Below, piece by piece: positions 52,537 to 60,610 of a stretch of 64,000 nt of DNA. Position numbers and translations under genes: made by a program. Position 1 is the stretch's first letter. Every line of letters begins with the position of its first letter. Source of the stretch: Hahella sp. HNIBRBA332 (GTDB lineage Bacteria; Pseudomonadota; Gammaproteobacteria; Pseudomonadales; Oleiphilaceae); NCBI RefSeq assembly GCF_030719035.1, contig NZ_CP132203.1, positions 2,294,001-2,358,000 of the forward strand. Direction: 5' to 3'. Under the pieces are notes generated by a model. It was not told where the DNA came from. It worked only from the letters and a program-made list of their open reading frames with translations, and searched no databases.

Positions 52537-53538
52537 ATGTTACCCAAATTCCGGCTCAGCCTATGGCCTTTCAAGGCCTCCCAATCGCGCCGCGGCCTCA
52601 TCGCGCTCACTGCATGTCTGATCAGCCTTGGCGACCTTCTGGCTGGATTTAGCGCCAGCTACGCCCATGCGGAATCCCCGCGTCGCATTGAGCACTCGAT
52701 GGGGGTGACGGAGGTATCCGGTACGCCAATCAGAGTCGTCACCCTGTTTCAGGGCGCGACGGACACCGCCATCGCCTTGGGCGTTATTCCGGTGGGCGTG
52801 GTGGACTCCTGGGCGCAGAAGCCCACCTACAAATACCTGCGTTCTCATCTTCAGGGCGTTCCTCATGTGGGGCTGGAGACGCAGCCCAACCTGGAAATGG
52901 TCGCCGGGCTCAGGCCGGATCTGATCATCGCCTCGAAAAGAAGGCATGAGAAAATCTACGGCCACCTCACCCAGATCGCCCCGACCATTGCACTGGAAAC
53001 CGTGTTTGATTTCAAAGACACCCTGGCCATGATGGGATCGGCGATGAACCGACAGGAACAGGCGGAGACGTTGCTGCGACACTGGAGCGACCGCGTGGCG
53101 GATTTTCAGCGGCGTATTCAGCTCAAGCTCGGCGACACGTGGCCGCAGGAAGTGTCCGCCATTAACTTCCGCGCCGATCACGCCCGTCTGTATCTTCAAG
53201 GCAGCTATACCGGTTCTATTCTGAATGAGCTGGGCTTTGTCAGCCCTCCCGGTCATCCGCAGGACCACTGGATGCAGAAGCTGGCCACCAAGGAAAGCAT
53301 TCCCGCGATGAACGCCGATGTCTTTTTTGTGTTTATGAACACCGAAGACCCTGCTGTGCTGCAGGGGTATGCGGACTGGACCCGGCACCCGCTGTGGAAG
53401 AACCTGGACGCCGTGCGTAAGAATCAGGTTTATCAGGTCGACCAGATAGCCTGGCATTTATCCGGCAGCATCCTTGGGGCCAATCTGATGCTGGATCAGA
53501 TCTACGACCATTTTGACCTCACCGGTCCGACGCAGTAG
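52537..53538 (+). CDS. Periplasmic iron-siderophore binding protein (FecB/FhuD type)
   Basis: A 333-residue protein with an N-terminal signal (GLIALTACLISLGDLLAG, cleavage probably near SYAHAE). The class III binding fold follows: PIRVVTLFQGATDTAIALGVIPVGV in the first lobe, then GLETQPNLEMVAGLRPDLIIAS and WHLSGSILGANLMLDQI at the C-terminus. Such proteins take a ferric siderophore in the periplasm and pass it to a FecCD-type permease. No strong ribosome site precedes ATG 52537. The stop is followed at once by the ATG of the first permease, so this is a true operon. The ligand cannot be read from the sequence. Confidence 0.88.
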   Translation: MLPKFRLSLWPFKASQSRRGLIALTACLISLGDLLAGFSASYAHAESPRRIEHSMGVTEVSGTPIRVVTLFQGATDTAIALGVIPVGVVDSWAQKPTYKYLRSHLQGVPHVGLETQPNLEMVAGLRPDLIIASKRRHEKIYGHLTQIAPTIALETVFDFKDTLAMMGSAMNRQEQAETLLRHWSDRVADFQRRIQLKLGDTWPQEVSAINFRADHARLYLQGSYTGSILNELGFVSPPGHPQDHWMQKLATKESIPAMNADVFFVFMNTEDPAVLQGYADWTRHPLWKNLDAVRKNQVYQVDQIAWHLSGSILGANLMLDQIYDHFDLTGPTQ

Positions 53539-54561
53539 ATGTTCCTCAGGTATTTACGGGCCGGGCGGAATTCCGGTCGCGCCCTGCATCTCTTCCTCGC
53601 GCTGCTGGTATTGGCGGCGGCCTTCAGCGCCAGCGTCGCCCTGGGCCAGATATCCATGCCGCTGAGCATCGTGCTGGACGCTTTCACTGCTTTCGATCCG
53701 GCCTCCACGGAGCACATCATCGTCACCACTACCCGCCTGTCCCGGGCGTTGACGGCGTTGTGCGTCGGCTCCGCGCTGGCGGTGGCGGGCGCGCTGATGC
53801 AGGCGCTGACCCGTAATCCCCTGGCCTCGCCGGGAATCTTCGGCGTCAACGCCGGCGCCTTGTTCGCCATTGCGCTGTCGACCACGCTTTTCTCCGTCCC
53901 GTCGCTGCAACACTATATCTGGATCGCTTTCGCCGGCGCCGCCGTCGCTGGAACGCTGGTCTACTGCCTGAGCGCCCTCGGTCGCGATGGCCTGACGCCG
54001 GTCAGAACCGTGTTGGCGGGCGCCGCCATCACTGCTTTGTTCGTTTCTTTCACCCAGGGGCTGCTGGTGATCAATCAGGAAGGGCTGGACAGTATTCTGT
54101 TCTGGCTGGCGGGATCGGTGGCGGGGCGCAGTCTGGAACTGGTGGCGCCGGTAGCGCCTTTCATTCTGTTCGCCATTGTCGCCAGCATGGCTCTGGGCCG
54201 TCATATCAATGTCCTGATGTCCGGCGATGAGGTCGCAAAAGGCTTGGGACAACGCACGGCTATGCTGCGACTGCTGATGGGGGTTTTGATCATCGGTCTG
54301 GCCGGCGCCGCAGTGGCGATCGCCGGCAATATCGTCTTTGTCGGGCTGATCGTTCCTCACATGGTGCGCGCCTGGCTCGGCGCGGATTACCGTTGGGTGC
54401 TGCCGGGTTGCGCGGTGCTGGGCGCCGTTCTGCTGCTGAGCGCCGACGTGGCCGCGCGGTTTTTGATACCGCCCCAGGAAGTCCCCATCGGGGTGATGAC
54501 CGCATTGCTGGGAACGCCCTTTTTCATCTATCTGGCCAGGCGGAGCGCGCAGCATGGATAG
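53539..54561 (+). CDS. FecCD-family siderophore ABC permease, first subunit
   Basis: A 340-residue, very hydrophobic inner-membrane protein of about nine or ten TM helices. The family motif ALMQALTRNPLASPGIFGVNAGA lies in the first third and GLIVPHMVRAWLGADYR in the last third, both near-invariant in BtuC/FepD/FhuB proteins; EAA-like loop residues contact the ATPase. It starts directly after the binding-protein stop and overlaps the second permease by 8 bases. With that protein it would form the heterodimeric channel for a ferric siderophore. Confidence 0.9.
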   Translation: MFLRYLRAGRNSGRALHLFLALLVLAAAFSASVALGQISMPLSIVLDAFTAFDPASTEHIIVTTTRLSRALTALCVGSALAVAGALMQALTRNPLASPGIFGVNAGALFAIALSTTLFSVPSLQHYIWIAFAGAAVAGTLVYCLSALGRDGLTPVRTVLAGAAITALFVSFTQGLLVINQEGLDSILFWLAGSVAGRSLELVAPVAPFILFAIVASMALGRHINVLMSGDEVAKGLGQRTAMLRLLMGVLIIGLAGAAVAIAGNIVFVGLIVPHMVRAWLGADYRWVLPGCAVLGAVLLLSADVAARFLIPPQEVPIGVMTALLGTPFFIYLARRSAQHG

Positions 54562-55588
54562 ACTCATCACCCTGCGCTTTAACAGGTGGTCGGTGCAGAT
54601 CAATGCCCGCTCAGCGACCCTCACTCTGCTGGTGCTGGCGGCGTCCTTGACGCTGGCGCTCCTCTCGATAGCGACGGGTAGTCTCTGGATTTCCCCGCTG
54701 GAAGTGATCAAGGAGCTGATGGCCAGTGAGCCGGGCGACCACGCCTTTATTATCGAAACCCTGCGGCTGCCCAGAGTGCTGATGGCGTTTCTGGCGGGCG
54801 CCGCCCTCGCGCTGTCCGGCCTGATCCTACAGAGTATTATCAGGAATCCCCTGGCCTCTCCCGACATAATCGGCATCACCAGCGGCGCCTCTGCGGCGGC
54901 GGTGTTCTTTCTGTCGTTTCTGGCGGGCGCCGTCAGCATTCGCTGGCTGCCGGTAGCGGCCATACTGGGCGCGGCCTGCACTTCCCTGTTGATCTATACG
55001 CTGGCGTGGCGACAGGGAGTTTCCCCCATTCGTCTGGTGTTGATCGGCATCGGACTGTCCGCCGGGCTCAGCGCGCTGACGACGCTGATGATCGTCATCA
55101 GCCCTATCGCCACCAGCATGACCGCCTATGTGTGGCTGACCGGCAGCGTTTACGGCTCGGAGTGGAGCGACGTCCAGGCTTTGGCGCCCTGGCTGCTGAC
55201 CCTGGGCCCGCTGTCGCTGCTACTGGCGCGAACCATTGATATTCAGGAGATGGGCGACGCTATCGCCATCAACCTTGGCGTTCCGGTGCAGCGTAACCGT
55301 TTCATCCTGCTATTGATCAGCGTCGCCCTAGCCGGCTCCGCCGTCGCCTATACCGGCGCTATTGGTTTTGTCGGCCTGATTGCGCCGCATATGGCGCGGC
55401 GTCTGGTGGATCGTTCTTTCGCCAGTCTGGCGCCGGTGGCGGCCATGATCGGCGGCGGCATGGTGGCGCTGGCCGACACCATTGGCCGCACCGCCTTTCT
55501 GCCGCTGGATATTCCCGCCGGGGTGTTTGTCTCCGGCGTGGGAGCGCCGTTTTTTATCTACCTGCTGTATCGGCAGCGTCATTATTAG
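54554..55588 (+). CDS. FecCD-family siderophore ABC permease, second subunit
   Basis: A 344-residue multi-spanning protein with LSGLILQSIIRNPLASPDIIGITSGA and GLIAPHMARRLVDRSF, the same two signature loops as its neighbour. Position and length match FepG/FecD. It starts inside the end of the first permease gene (ATGGATAG overlap). Its stop is followed by 164 bases packed with hairpins before the ATPase gene, an unusual break within a transport operon and a candidate site for differential expression. Confidence 0.9.
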   Translation: MDRLITLRFNRWSVQINARSATLTLLVLAASLTLALLSIATGSLWISPLEVIKELMASEPGDHAFIIETLRLPRVLMAFLAGAALALSGLILQSIIRNPLASPDIIGITSGASAAAVFFLSFLAGAVSIRWLPVAAILGAACTSLLIYTLAWRQGVSPIRLVLIGIGLSAGLSALTTLMIVISPIATSMTAYVWLTGSVYGSEWSDVQALAPWLLTLGPLSLLLARTIDIQEMGDAIAINLGVPVQRNRFILLLISVALAGSAVAYTGAIGFVGLIAPHMARRLVDRSFASLAPVAAMIGGGMVALADTIGRTAFLPLDIPAGVFVSGVGAPFFIYLLYRQRHY

Positions 55589-55628
55589 CATGTCAATCAC
55601 ATGGCGATGATATTGGCATGTTAATAAT

Positions 55629-55664
55629 CAGGCGCATGAATGCGCCTGTGCGGCGGCTAGCCGC
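55629..55664 (+). other. Extra hairpin and palindrome before the two-hairpin element
   Basis: CAGGCGCA (55629-55636) and TGCGCCTG (55641-55648) form a tetraloop hairpin (TGAA loop). GCGGCTAGCCGC (55653-55664) is a perfect 12-bp palindrome. With copy 4 of the repeat element they fill the gap between permease and ATPase genes. Confidence 0.6.
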
Positions 55665-55668
55665 GGGA

Positions 55669-55740
55669 GACAGGGCCTGACATGCGCAGGCCCTGTCGTT
55701 GCAGACAAATAATTGGAAGCTATTTGTCTGCCTGATTAAT
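55669..55740 (+). repeat. Two-hairpin GGA-loop element, copy 4
   Basis: Hairpin 1 has perfect 11-bp arms GACAGGGCCTG (55669-55679) and CAGGCCCTGTC (55687-55697). Hairpin 2 has perfect 11-bp arms GCAGACAAATA (55701-55711) and TATTTGTCTGC (55721-55731) with the loop ATTGGAAGC, then CTGATTAAT as in copy 2. It lies between the permease stop (55588) and the ATPase start (55753), on the sense strand. It is nearly identical over about 70 bases to the copy 47 kb away at 8402. Confidence 0.85.
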
Positions 55741-55752
55741 AGTGAGATCGTC

Positions 55753-56616
55753 ATGAGCATTACGACAACGACTGAACATCCGCTTGAAAGCCGCGCTCTG
55801 ACTCTGGGGTATGAGCAGAAGGTCATTATTGAAGCGCTGAGCCTGAAGATTCCCCGGGCCAAGGTGACCGTGTTCGTCGGCAGCAACGGCTGCGGCAAGT
55901 CCACACTGCTGAAGTCCTTCGCCAGAGTGCTTAAACCGCAGCAGGGGTGCGTGTTGCTGGACGGTCAGGAAATACAGCGAAGCCCTACCCGGCAGGTGGC
56001 GCAGAAACTGTCCATGCTGCCCCAGGGGCCCTTGGCGCCGGAGGGGCTGACCGTACATCAGCTGGTCAGACAGGGGCGCTATCCGCATCAGGGCTTGCTG
56101 CGGCAATGGTCGCAGGAAGACGAACGGCTGGTTGAAAAAGCGCTGCACGATACCGGCCTCTCTGCGCTGCAACACCAGCCTGTGGACTCGCTCTCCGGAG
56201 GCCAGCGTCAGCGCGCCTGGATCGCCATGACGCTGGCCCAGAACACGAAGATTCTGCTGCTGGACGAGCCTACCACCTACCTGGATCTCACCCATCAGAT
56301 TGAAATCCTCGACTTGTTGCGCGACTTGAACGACCGCGAGCAAAAGACCATTGTCATGGTCCTGCACGATCTCAATCTGGCCTGTCGTTACGCGGACCAC
56401 ATCGTGGCGATACAGCATCGCAACGTCTACGCCCAGGGCAGTCCGGAGGAAATCATCACCGAGGCAACCGTCAGCGCGGTGTTCGACCTGGGCTGCCGCA
56501 TTATCCGCGATCCCCTGTTCGGCTCGCCGTTATGCATCCCTTTCGGCAAAACGACCCGGATGCCCAGGCAAAATCAAGATCAAGCGTGCGCCATACGAGG
56601 CGAAGCATGCGTCTAG
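55753..56616 (+). CDS. Siderophore ABC transporter ATP-binding protein (FepC/FecE type)
   Basis: A 287-residue ATPase with Walker A GSNGCGKST, Q-loop region LSMLPQGPLAP, signature LSGGQRQRAWIAM, Walker B ILLLDEPTTYLD and H-loop VLHDLNLACRYADH. This is the FepC subgroup, with a TTYLDL Walker B extension. ATG 55753 is chosen because the upstream in-frame codons belong to the repeat element; a modest GTGAG lies upstream. The gene ends inside the next gene (8 to 10 base overlap). It energises the two permeases encoded upstream. Confidence 0.9.
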   Translation: MSITTTTEHPLESRALTLGYEQKVIIEALSLKIPRAKVTVFVGSNGCGKSTLLKSFARVLKPQQGCVLLDGQEIQRSPTRQVAQKLSMLPQGPLAPEGLTVHQLVRQGRYPHQGLLRQWSQEDERLVEKALHDTGLSALQHQPVDSLSGGQRQRAWIAMTLAQNTKILLLDEPTTYLDLTHQIEILDLLRDLNDREQKTIVMVLHDLNLACRYADHIVAIQHRNVYAQGSPEEIITEATVSAVFDLGCRIIRDPLFGSPLCIPFGKTTRMPRQNQDQACAIRGEACV

Positions 56617-57533
56617 TCGCGGCCACGCCAAAATTCTGCGCCCAGTACAGTCAAAGCGCTGGCGAGCCTTTGCCGGGAACGGGCTTTCACCCGCAAAGCA
56701 ATCTATTGCTGAGCTGGCCTATCGCCGGTTGGACGCGCACTTACCATCAGGCCAAGGACATGAGCGAGACCGAATCCATGCTTATCGCGGGATTAGTCGA
56801 GCAAGGCCGCCGGGTGAACCTGATGCATCGGGCGGACCAGTCCAAGTCCCTGCGTCGCGCCTATTTGATGCCCGAACGGGAGGCGTACGACATTCCCCGC
56901 GAAGAGCTGGCGGCGTTTCTGCTGGCGTTGCAGCAGGGGCGCTCGTTGGCGGCCTGGCATAGCGGCCCGGCGCCCACCAAGGTCGTGCTCTGTTGCACCC
57001 ATGGCGTCAAGGACAAGTGTTGCGCCAAGTTCGGCGTCGCGGGCTTCAAGGCGCTGGAGCGAGCCGCGCAGAGCTTCCCGGGAGTTGAAGTCTGGCAAAG
57101 CTCTCACTTGGGAGGCTGTCGTTTCGCGGCGACCGCCCTGGTGTTTCCCGACCTGCGCAAATACGGGCGTATCGAACCTGAGCGCGCCCGCCCCCTGCTG
57201 GAAAGCGAGATGAGCGACCTGCCTTATCTACCCTGCTTCCGCGGGAACAGCGCTCTGACGCCAATCCAGCAGATTGCCGAGGTCGAGGCGCGCAAGCGCC
57301 TTGGCGCGGAGGGACATCAGCCGACCCAATTAGAAATAGTCACTGAACAGAGCCACGGAGAGGAGCGGGCGGAAATCGCGTTTTCCTGGCGATCCGATAC
57401 GGCGCACGGACGTCTGGTTATCCATCTGGAGACCGCGTCTTTCCTGCGCTACGACATGTGCTCGGATATTGATGCGGGCGCTGGCCCCACAGAGCGCCGC
57501 ACATGGCGAGGCAGCGCAGCGCTTGAGTCTTAA
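56607..57533 (+). CDS. Sucrase/ferredoxin-like family protein, possible ferric-siderophore reductase
   Basis: A protein of about 308 residues starting MRLVAATPKFC at ATG 56607, which overlaps the ATPase stop. It has CTHGVKDKCCAKFG followed by SSHLGGCRFAAT, the two motifs of the sucrase/ferredoxin-like family (thioredoxin-fold, [2Fe-2S] type). Members in iron operons are thought to help reduce iron taken up as ferric siderophore; that role is inference here from position. Cys at 11 and a Cys in LPYLPCFRG are further possible metal ligands. No signal peptide is seen, so it should be cytoplasmic. Confidence 0.8.
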   Translation: MRLVAATPKFCAQYSQSAGEPLPGTGFHPQSNLLLSWPIAGWTRTYHQAKDMSETESMLIAGLVEQGRRVNLMHRADQSKSLRRAYLMPEREAYDIPREELAAFLLALQQGRSLAAWHSGPAPTKVVLCCTHGVKDKCCAKFGVAGFKALERAAQSFPGVEVWQSSHLGGCRFAATALVFPDLRKYGRIEPERARPLLESEMSDLPYLPCFRGNSALTPIQQIAEVEARKRLGAEGHQPTQLEIVTEQSHGEERAEIAFSWRSDTAHGRLVIHLETASFLRYDMCSDIDAGAGPTERRTWRGSAALES

Positions 57534-57574
57534 CTGAAGCAAAAGTTAATTTGTTATCCGCCGCTTAATACGAT

Positions 57575-57589
57575 TGATAATAATTATCA
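57575..57589 (+). promoter_or_regulatory. Perfect 7-1-7 Fur box upstream of the TonB-dependent receptor
   Basis: TGATAATAATTATCA is an exact inverted repeat (TGATAAT-A-ATTATCA) matching the 7-1-7 Fur consensus. It lies 86 bases before the receptor start. A TTGTTA (57551-57556) upstream could be a -35 box, which would put the Fur box over the -10 region. Confidence 0.8.
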
Positions 57590-57675
57590 TTTTTATTACA
57601 TTGCAATCTTGGCTATTACTCCTGGCTATTTTTCTCCTTCATTCATGTCCCACGACAATCATTAAGGAATTGTCC

Positions 57676-59790
57676 ATGCTGTCAAAACCTTCCCTTCACG
57701 CTCTGGCGCTAACGCCGCTGGCGGCGTTTTTCCTCTCCGCACAGGCTCAGGCCGCGCAGCCGACTACGGTGCTGGATGAGGTCGTGATTACGTCCACTCG
57801 GTCCGCCACGGGGGAGAAGGACTCCCCTCAAGTCGTCACTATAATCACCAGGGAAGAGATTGAAGAGCAGTTGGCGTTGACGTCCGATTCGTCGCAAATT
57901 CTGAGTAACCTGCTGCCGGCCTACTCGCCTAATCGACAAAAGTTGACCAGCAGCGGCGAAACTTTCCGCGGCCGCGCGGTGTTGTTCATGATCGACGGCG
58001 TGCCTCAGTCCAATCCCCTCAGAAACGCATCCCGTTCGGGTCATACCATTGATCTGTCCATGGTGGAGCGTATCGAGGTGATTCACGGCGCCAACGCCAT
58101 TCACGGCCTGGGCGCCACCGGCGGCATCATTAACTTCATCACGCGCCGTCCCAGCGGGGTGGAACTCAAGCAGCATGCAGGGGTTCAGGTCGCCACTCCC
58201 GCCCGCAAGCTGGACTCCGACACACTGGGCTATAAGTTGGACTACCGGGTGGAAGGCGCGCAACAGGATTTTGAGTATCTGGCCGGCCTCAGCTACGAAA
58301 CGCAAGGGTTGTATCTGGACGCCGACGGCTCCCCGGTAGGGGTCGACAACACTCAGGGCGACCTGATGGACTCACAAGCCTATGACCTGTTCCTCAAACT
58401 TGGCTACTGGCTGGACGACGACCAGAATATCGAGCTTGAAGTCAACCACTACCAAGCCAAAGGCGACATGAATTACGTGAGCGTCACCGGCGACCGCAGC
58501 GAGGGCGTCCCCACCACTTCTGAGAAAGGCGAGCCTGAAGGCGAAGCGCCCCGCAACAGAGTGCTCACCGCCAGCCTGAAGTACGAGCATCACGATCTCA
58601 ACGGCATGGTCTTTACCGCGCAGGGGTACAGCCAGCAGTTTGAAGGCCGCTTCGGCGCCACCCTCACCTCCACATTCCAGGACGAGGACATTGCGCCGGT
58701 CGGCACGCTGTATGACCAGTCGCAGAATGAGTCCGACAAACTCGGCGCCAAGTTTACCCTGAGCAAACAGGATCTGTTCGACAAAAAGCTGAAACTGACC
58801 GGCGGACTGGACCTGTTGCGGGACACCACCCAGCAAAGACTGGTGCTGACCAACCGCAGTTGGGTGCCGGAGACGTCCTACAACAACTACGCCCCGTTCC
58901 TGCAAGCGCAAGTGCAGCCCATGGACAGTTTAGTGTTGCACGCGGGAGTGCGTTACGAGTACGCGGAACTGGATGTGGACTCTTTCCAGACCCTGGCGTC
59001 CGCCAATGGCGTTACCGTGGAAGGCGGCAATCCCGACTTCAGCGAAACCTTGTATAACGCCGGCGTCGTGGTCACGCCCCTCACCTGGCTGAGCGTCTTC
59101 GCCAATTATTCGGAAGGCTTCGGCATGCCTGACGTGGGCCGCGTGCTGCGGGGCATCAACAAGCCGGATCAGGACGTGGACGACTTCCTCAATCTGCAAC
59201 CGATCTTGACCGACAACCGTGAAATCGGAGTGCGGGTCAATCTCAAACCGGTGGACTTCGAGCTGAGTTATTACCAGTCCGATTCTGACCTGGGCTCGCG
59301 ACTGGAGAATATCGACGGCGTTTATTTTGTGAAACGGGAAAGAACGGAAATTGATGGATGGGAAGCGACACTGGGCCTTCAGGTTCACGAAAGGCACCGG
59401 GTGAGGCTGGCCTACTCGCGCATCAACGGCGAATACGACAGCGACGCTGACGGCGTGCTGGACAGCAAACTGGACGGGCTCAACATCCCGCCGAACAGAC
59501 TGACGGCGGGCTGGAATGCGCACTGGACGGATGAGCTCAGCACCGCCCTGCAAGCCAGCCACGCCTTTGATCGCAGTTTCGATGATCCGGCCAAGGAGTT
59601 TGACGGCTACACCCTGGTGGACGCCACCCTCGACTACCGGCTCTCCGCCGGTAAGGTCTCTCTGGCCGTCGCCAACCTGTTCAATGAAGACTACTTCACC
59701 TACTACTCACAAAGCGCCCAAGTAAACGACGACCGCTACTTCAAAGGCCGCGGCCGCACCTACACCCTGGGCTATAGCGTCGACTTCTAA
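57676..59790 (+). CDS. TonB-dependent siderophore receptor
   Basis: A 704-residue outer-membrane receptor. A signal peptide (ALTPLAAFFLSAQAQA) is followed by the TonB-box-like LDEVVITSTRS, a plug domain (ERIEVIHGANAIHGLGATGGIINF) and a 22-strand barrel ending in YTLGYSVDF with terminal Phe. ATG 57676 has AAGGAA 7 bases upstream and gives a clean signal; a longer frame from 57574 overlaps the Fur box and is unlikely. It would bring a ferric siderophore across the outer membrane for the ABC system encoded upstream. Iron repression through the Fur box is expected. A strong hairpin terminator follows the stop. Confidence 0.92.
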   Translation: MLSKPSLHALALTPLAAFFLSAQAQAAQPTTVLDEVVITSTRSATGEKDSPQVVTIITREEIEEQLALTSDSSQILSNLLPAYSPNRQKLTSSGETFRGRAVLFMIDGVPQSNPLRNASRSGHTIDLSMVERIEVIHGANAIHGLGATGGIINFITRRPSGVELKQHAGVQVATPARKLDSDTLGYKLDYRVEGAQQDFEYLAGLSYETQGLYLDADGSPVGVDNTQGDLMDSQAYDLFLKLGYWLDDDQNIELEVNHYQAKGDMNYVSVTGDRSEGVPTTSEKGEPEGEAPRNRVLTASLKYEHHDLNGMVFTAQGYSQQFEGRFGATLTSTFQDEDIAPVGTLYDQSQNESDKLGAKFTLSKQDLFDKKLKLTGGLDLLRDTTQQRLVLTNRSWVPETSYNNYAPFLQAQVQPMDSLVLHAGVRYEYAELDVDSFQTLASANGVTVEGGNPDFSETLYNAGVVVTPLTWLSVFANYSEGFGMPDVGRVLRGINKPDQDVDDFLNLQPILTDNREIGVRVNLKPVDFELSYYQSDSDLGSRLENIDGVYFVKRERTEIDGWEATLGLQVHERHRVRLAYSRINGEYDSDADGVLDSKLDGLNIPPNRLTAGWNAHWTDELSTALQASHAFDRSFDDPAKEFDGYTLVDATLDYRLSAGKVSLAVANLFNEDYFTYYSQSAQVNDDRYFKGRGRTYTLGYSVDF

Positions 59791-59814
59791 TTTGCCTCGC
59801 TAACTGCACGCCTC

Positions 59815-59847
59815 AAGAAGACCAGCGTTTGACTGGTCTTCTTGTTT
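59815..59847 (+). terminator. Intrinsic terminator after the receptor gene
   Basis: AAGAAGACCAG (59815-59825) and CTGGTCTTCTT (59833-59843) form a perfect 11-bp stem with a 7-nt loop, followed by GTTT. It lies 25 bases after the receptor stop. Confidence 0.8.
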
Positions 59848-59996
59848 AGCTGCATACCGTCGCGCTGTCAGAATCCAGCTTTTAATATACCGGCTCACTT
59901 AATCTGTATGACCTTAACGTAATTATCATAATCCTTAATCTCGCCGGAGAAGCCCGGCAGCAGCAGGATTGCAGGCCTGTGGGTCTGGTTCGTATT

Positions 59997-60371
59997 CTAG
60001 ATGATTTCAACAGTATGGTTCCCCTGACTTTCAGGATTCCATCCAGCTTGAATGCTGGCGCGAATAATCTCTGAAACGAGTTTGGGCTTAATGCTCACCA
60101 ACTGGTCTATACCCAGAAAACCATCTACCACCAAACCAAAATAATTGACTGAAATAACCGAGGCCGGGTTGTTTCTGAGCTCGACCGTTATTTTAAACAC
60201 CACATCAGCAACCTGGCCCAATCCATACCTCTCCGCCGCCTTTAAATATCTTTCATCCAATACCTCCGTCTCTTTCCGCCAGTCAGAAATAATTCTGTAC
60301 CTGGAAACCCTCCATCTGTAATCGATACCGTCGACAGATATTTCTCTTGAGCCTTTTTTAGGCATCGCCAT
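59997..60371 (-). CDS. Small conserved-looking protein of unknown function (124 aa)
   Basis: A 124-residue soluble protein beginning MAMPKKGSREISVDGIDYRWRVSR, a pattern (KGSR, then VDG-x-x-YRW-x-V) that I associate with short uncharacterised bacterial proteins. The second half is VVFKITVELRNNPASVISV with a C-terminal helix. No signal peptide, TM segment or enzyme motif is seen. AGG lies 9 bases before ATG 60371; ATG 60365 is also possible. It stands alone between the receptor gene and the chemotaxis gene, with an 86-bp inverted-repeat element just upstream. I do not assign a function. Confidence 0.65.
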   Translation of the reverse strand: MAMPKKGSREISVDGIDYRWRVSRYRIISDWRKETEVLDERYLKAAERYGLGQVADVVFKITVELRNNPASVISVNYFGLVVDGFLGIDQLVSIKPKLVSEIIRASIQAGWNPESQGNHTVEII

Positions 60372-60397
60372 GGTATAAACCTGTTTGTAAGTGAGAG

Positions 60398-60483
60398 TGT
60401 TGGATGGCGCTGCGCTTATCCAACCTACCGGGTTATAGAGTGTTCGTTATTTGTAGGTTGGAAAAGCGCAGCGCCTTCCAACA
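60398..60483. repeat. 86-bp inverted-repeat element (MITE-like), copy 1
   Basis: Two 31-bp arms (60398-60428 and 60453-60483) are inverted copies with two mismatches; the left arm begins TGTTGGATGGCGCTGCGC and ends CCAACCTAC. The centre is 24 bases. It has no coding capacity. A copy of exactly the same length lies at 62660-62745. Confidence 0.85.
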
Positions 60484-60610
60484 ACTGAGGTTATTTCAGG
60501 CTACAGATGAAAGTCTCCGTGATGCAGCTTGATCGACAATGGCCTGTAAGCGGCGCCCTCACACCAGCCTGCCTTGAGGCAGCTAGCGAAGGCGCGCGTT
60601 TCCAAGACTC

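Noticed and set aside
53554..54981. A 475-codon minus-strand frame across the two permease genes
   Set aside because: It crosses two real overlapping FecCD genes and is rich in Gln, Arg and Asp as expected of a shadow of hydrophobic codons.
8402..55740. Direct repeats at 8.4 and 55.7 kb as attachment sites of an integrated element carrying the cluster
   Set aside because: They nearly flank the cluster and uptake genes, but two further copies at 6.2 and 10.2 kb, the hairpin structure and the absence of an integrase point to a dispersed repeat family instead.
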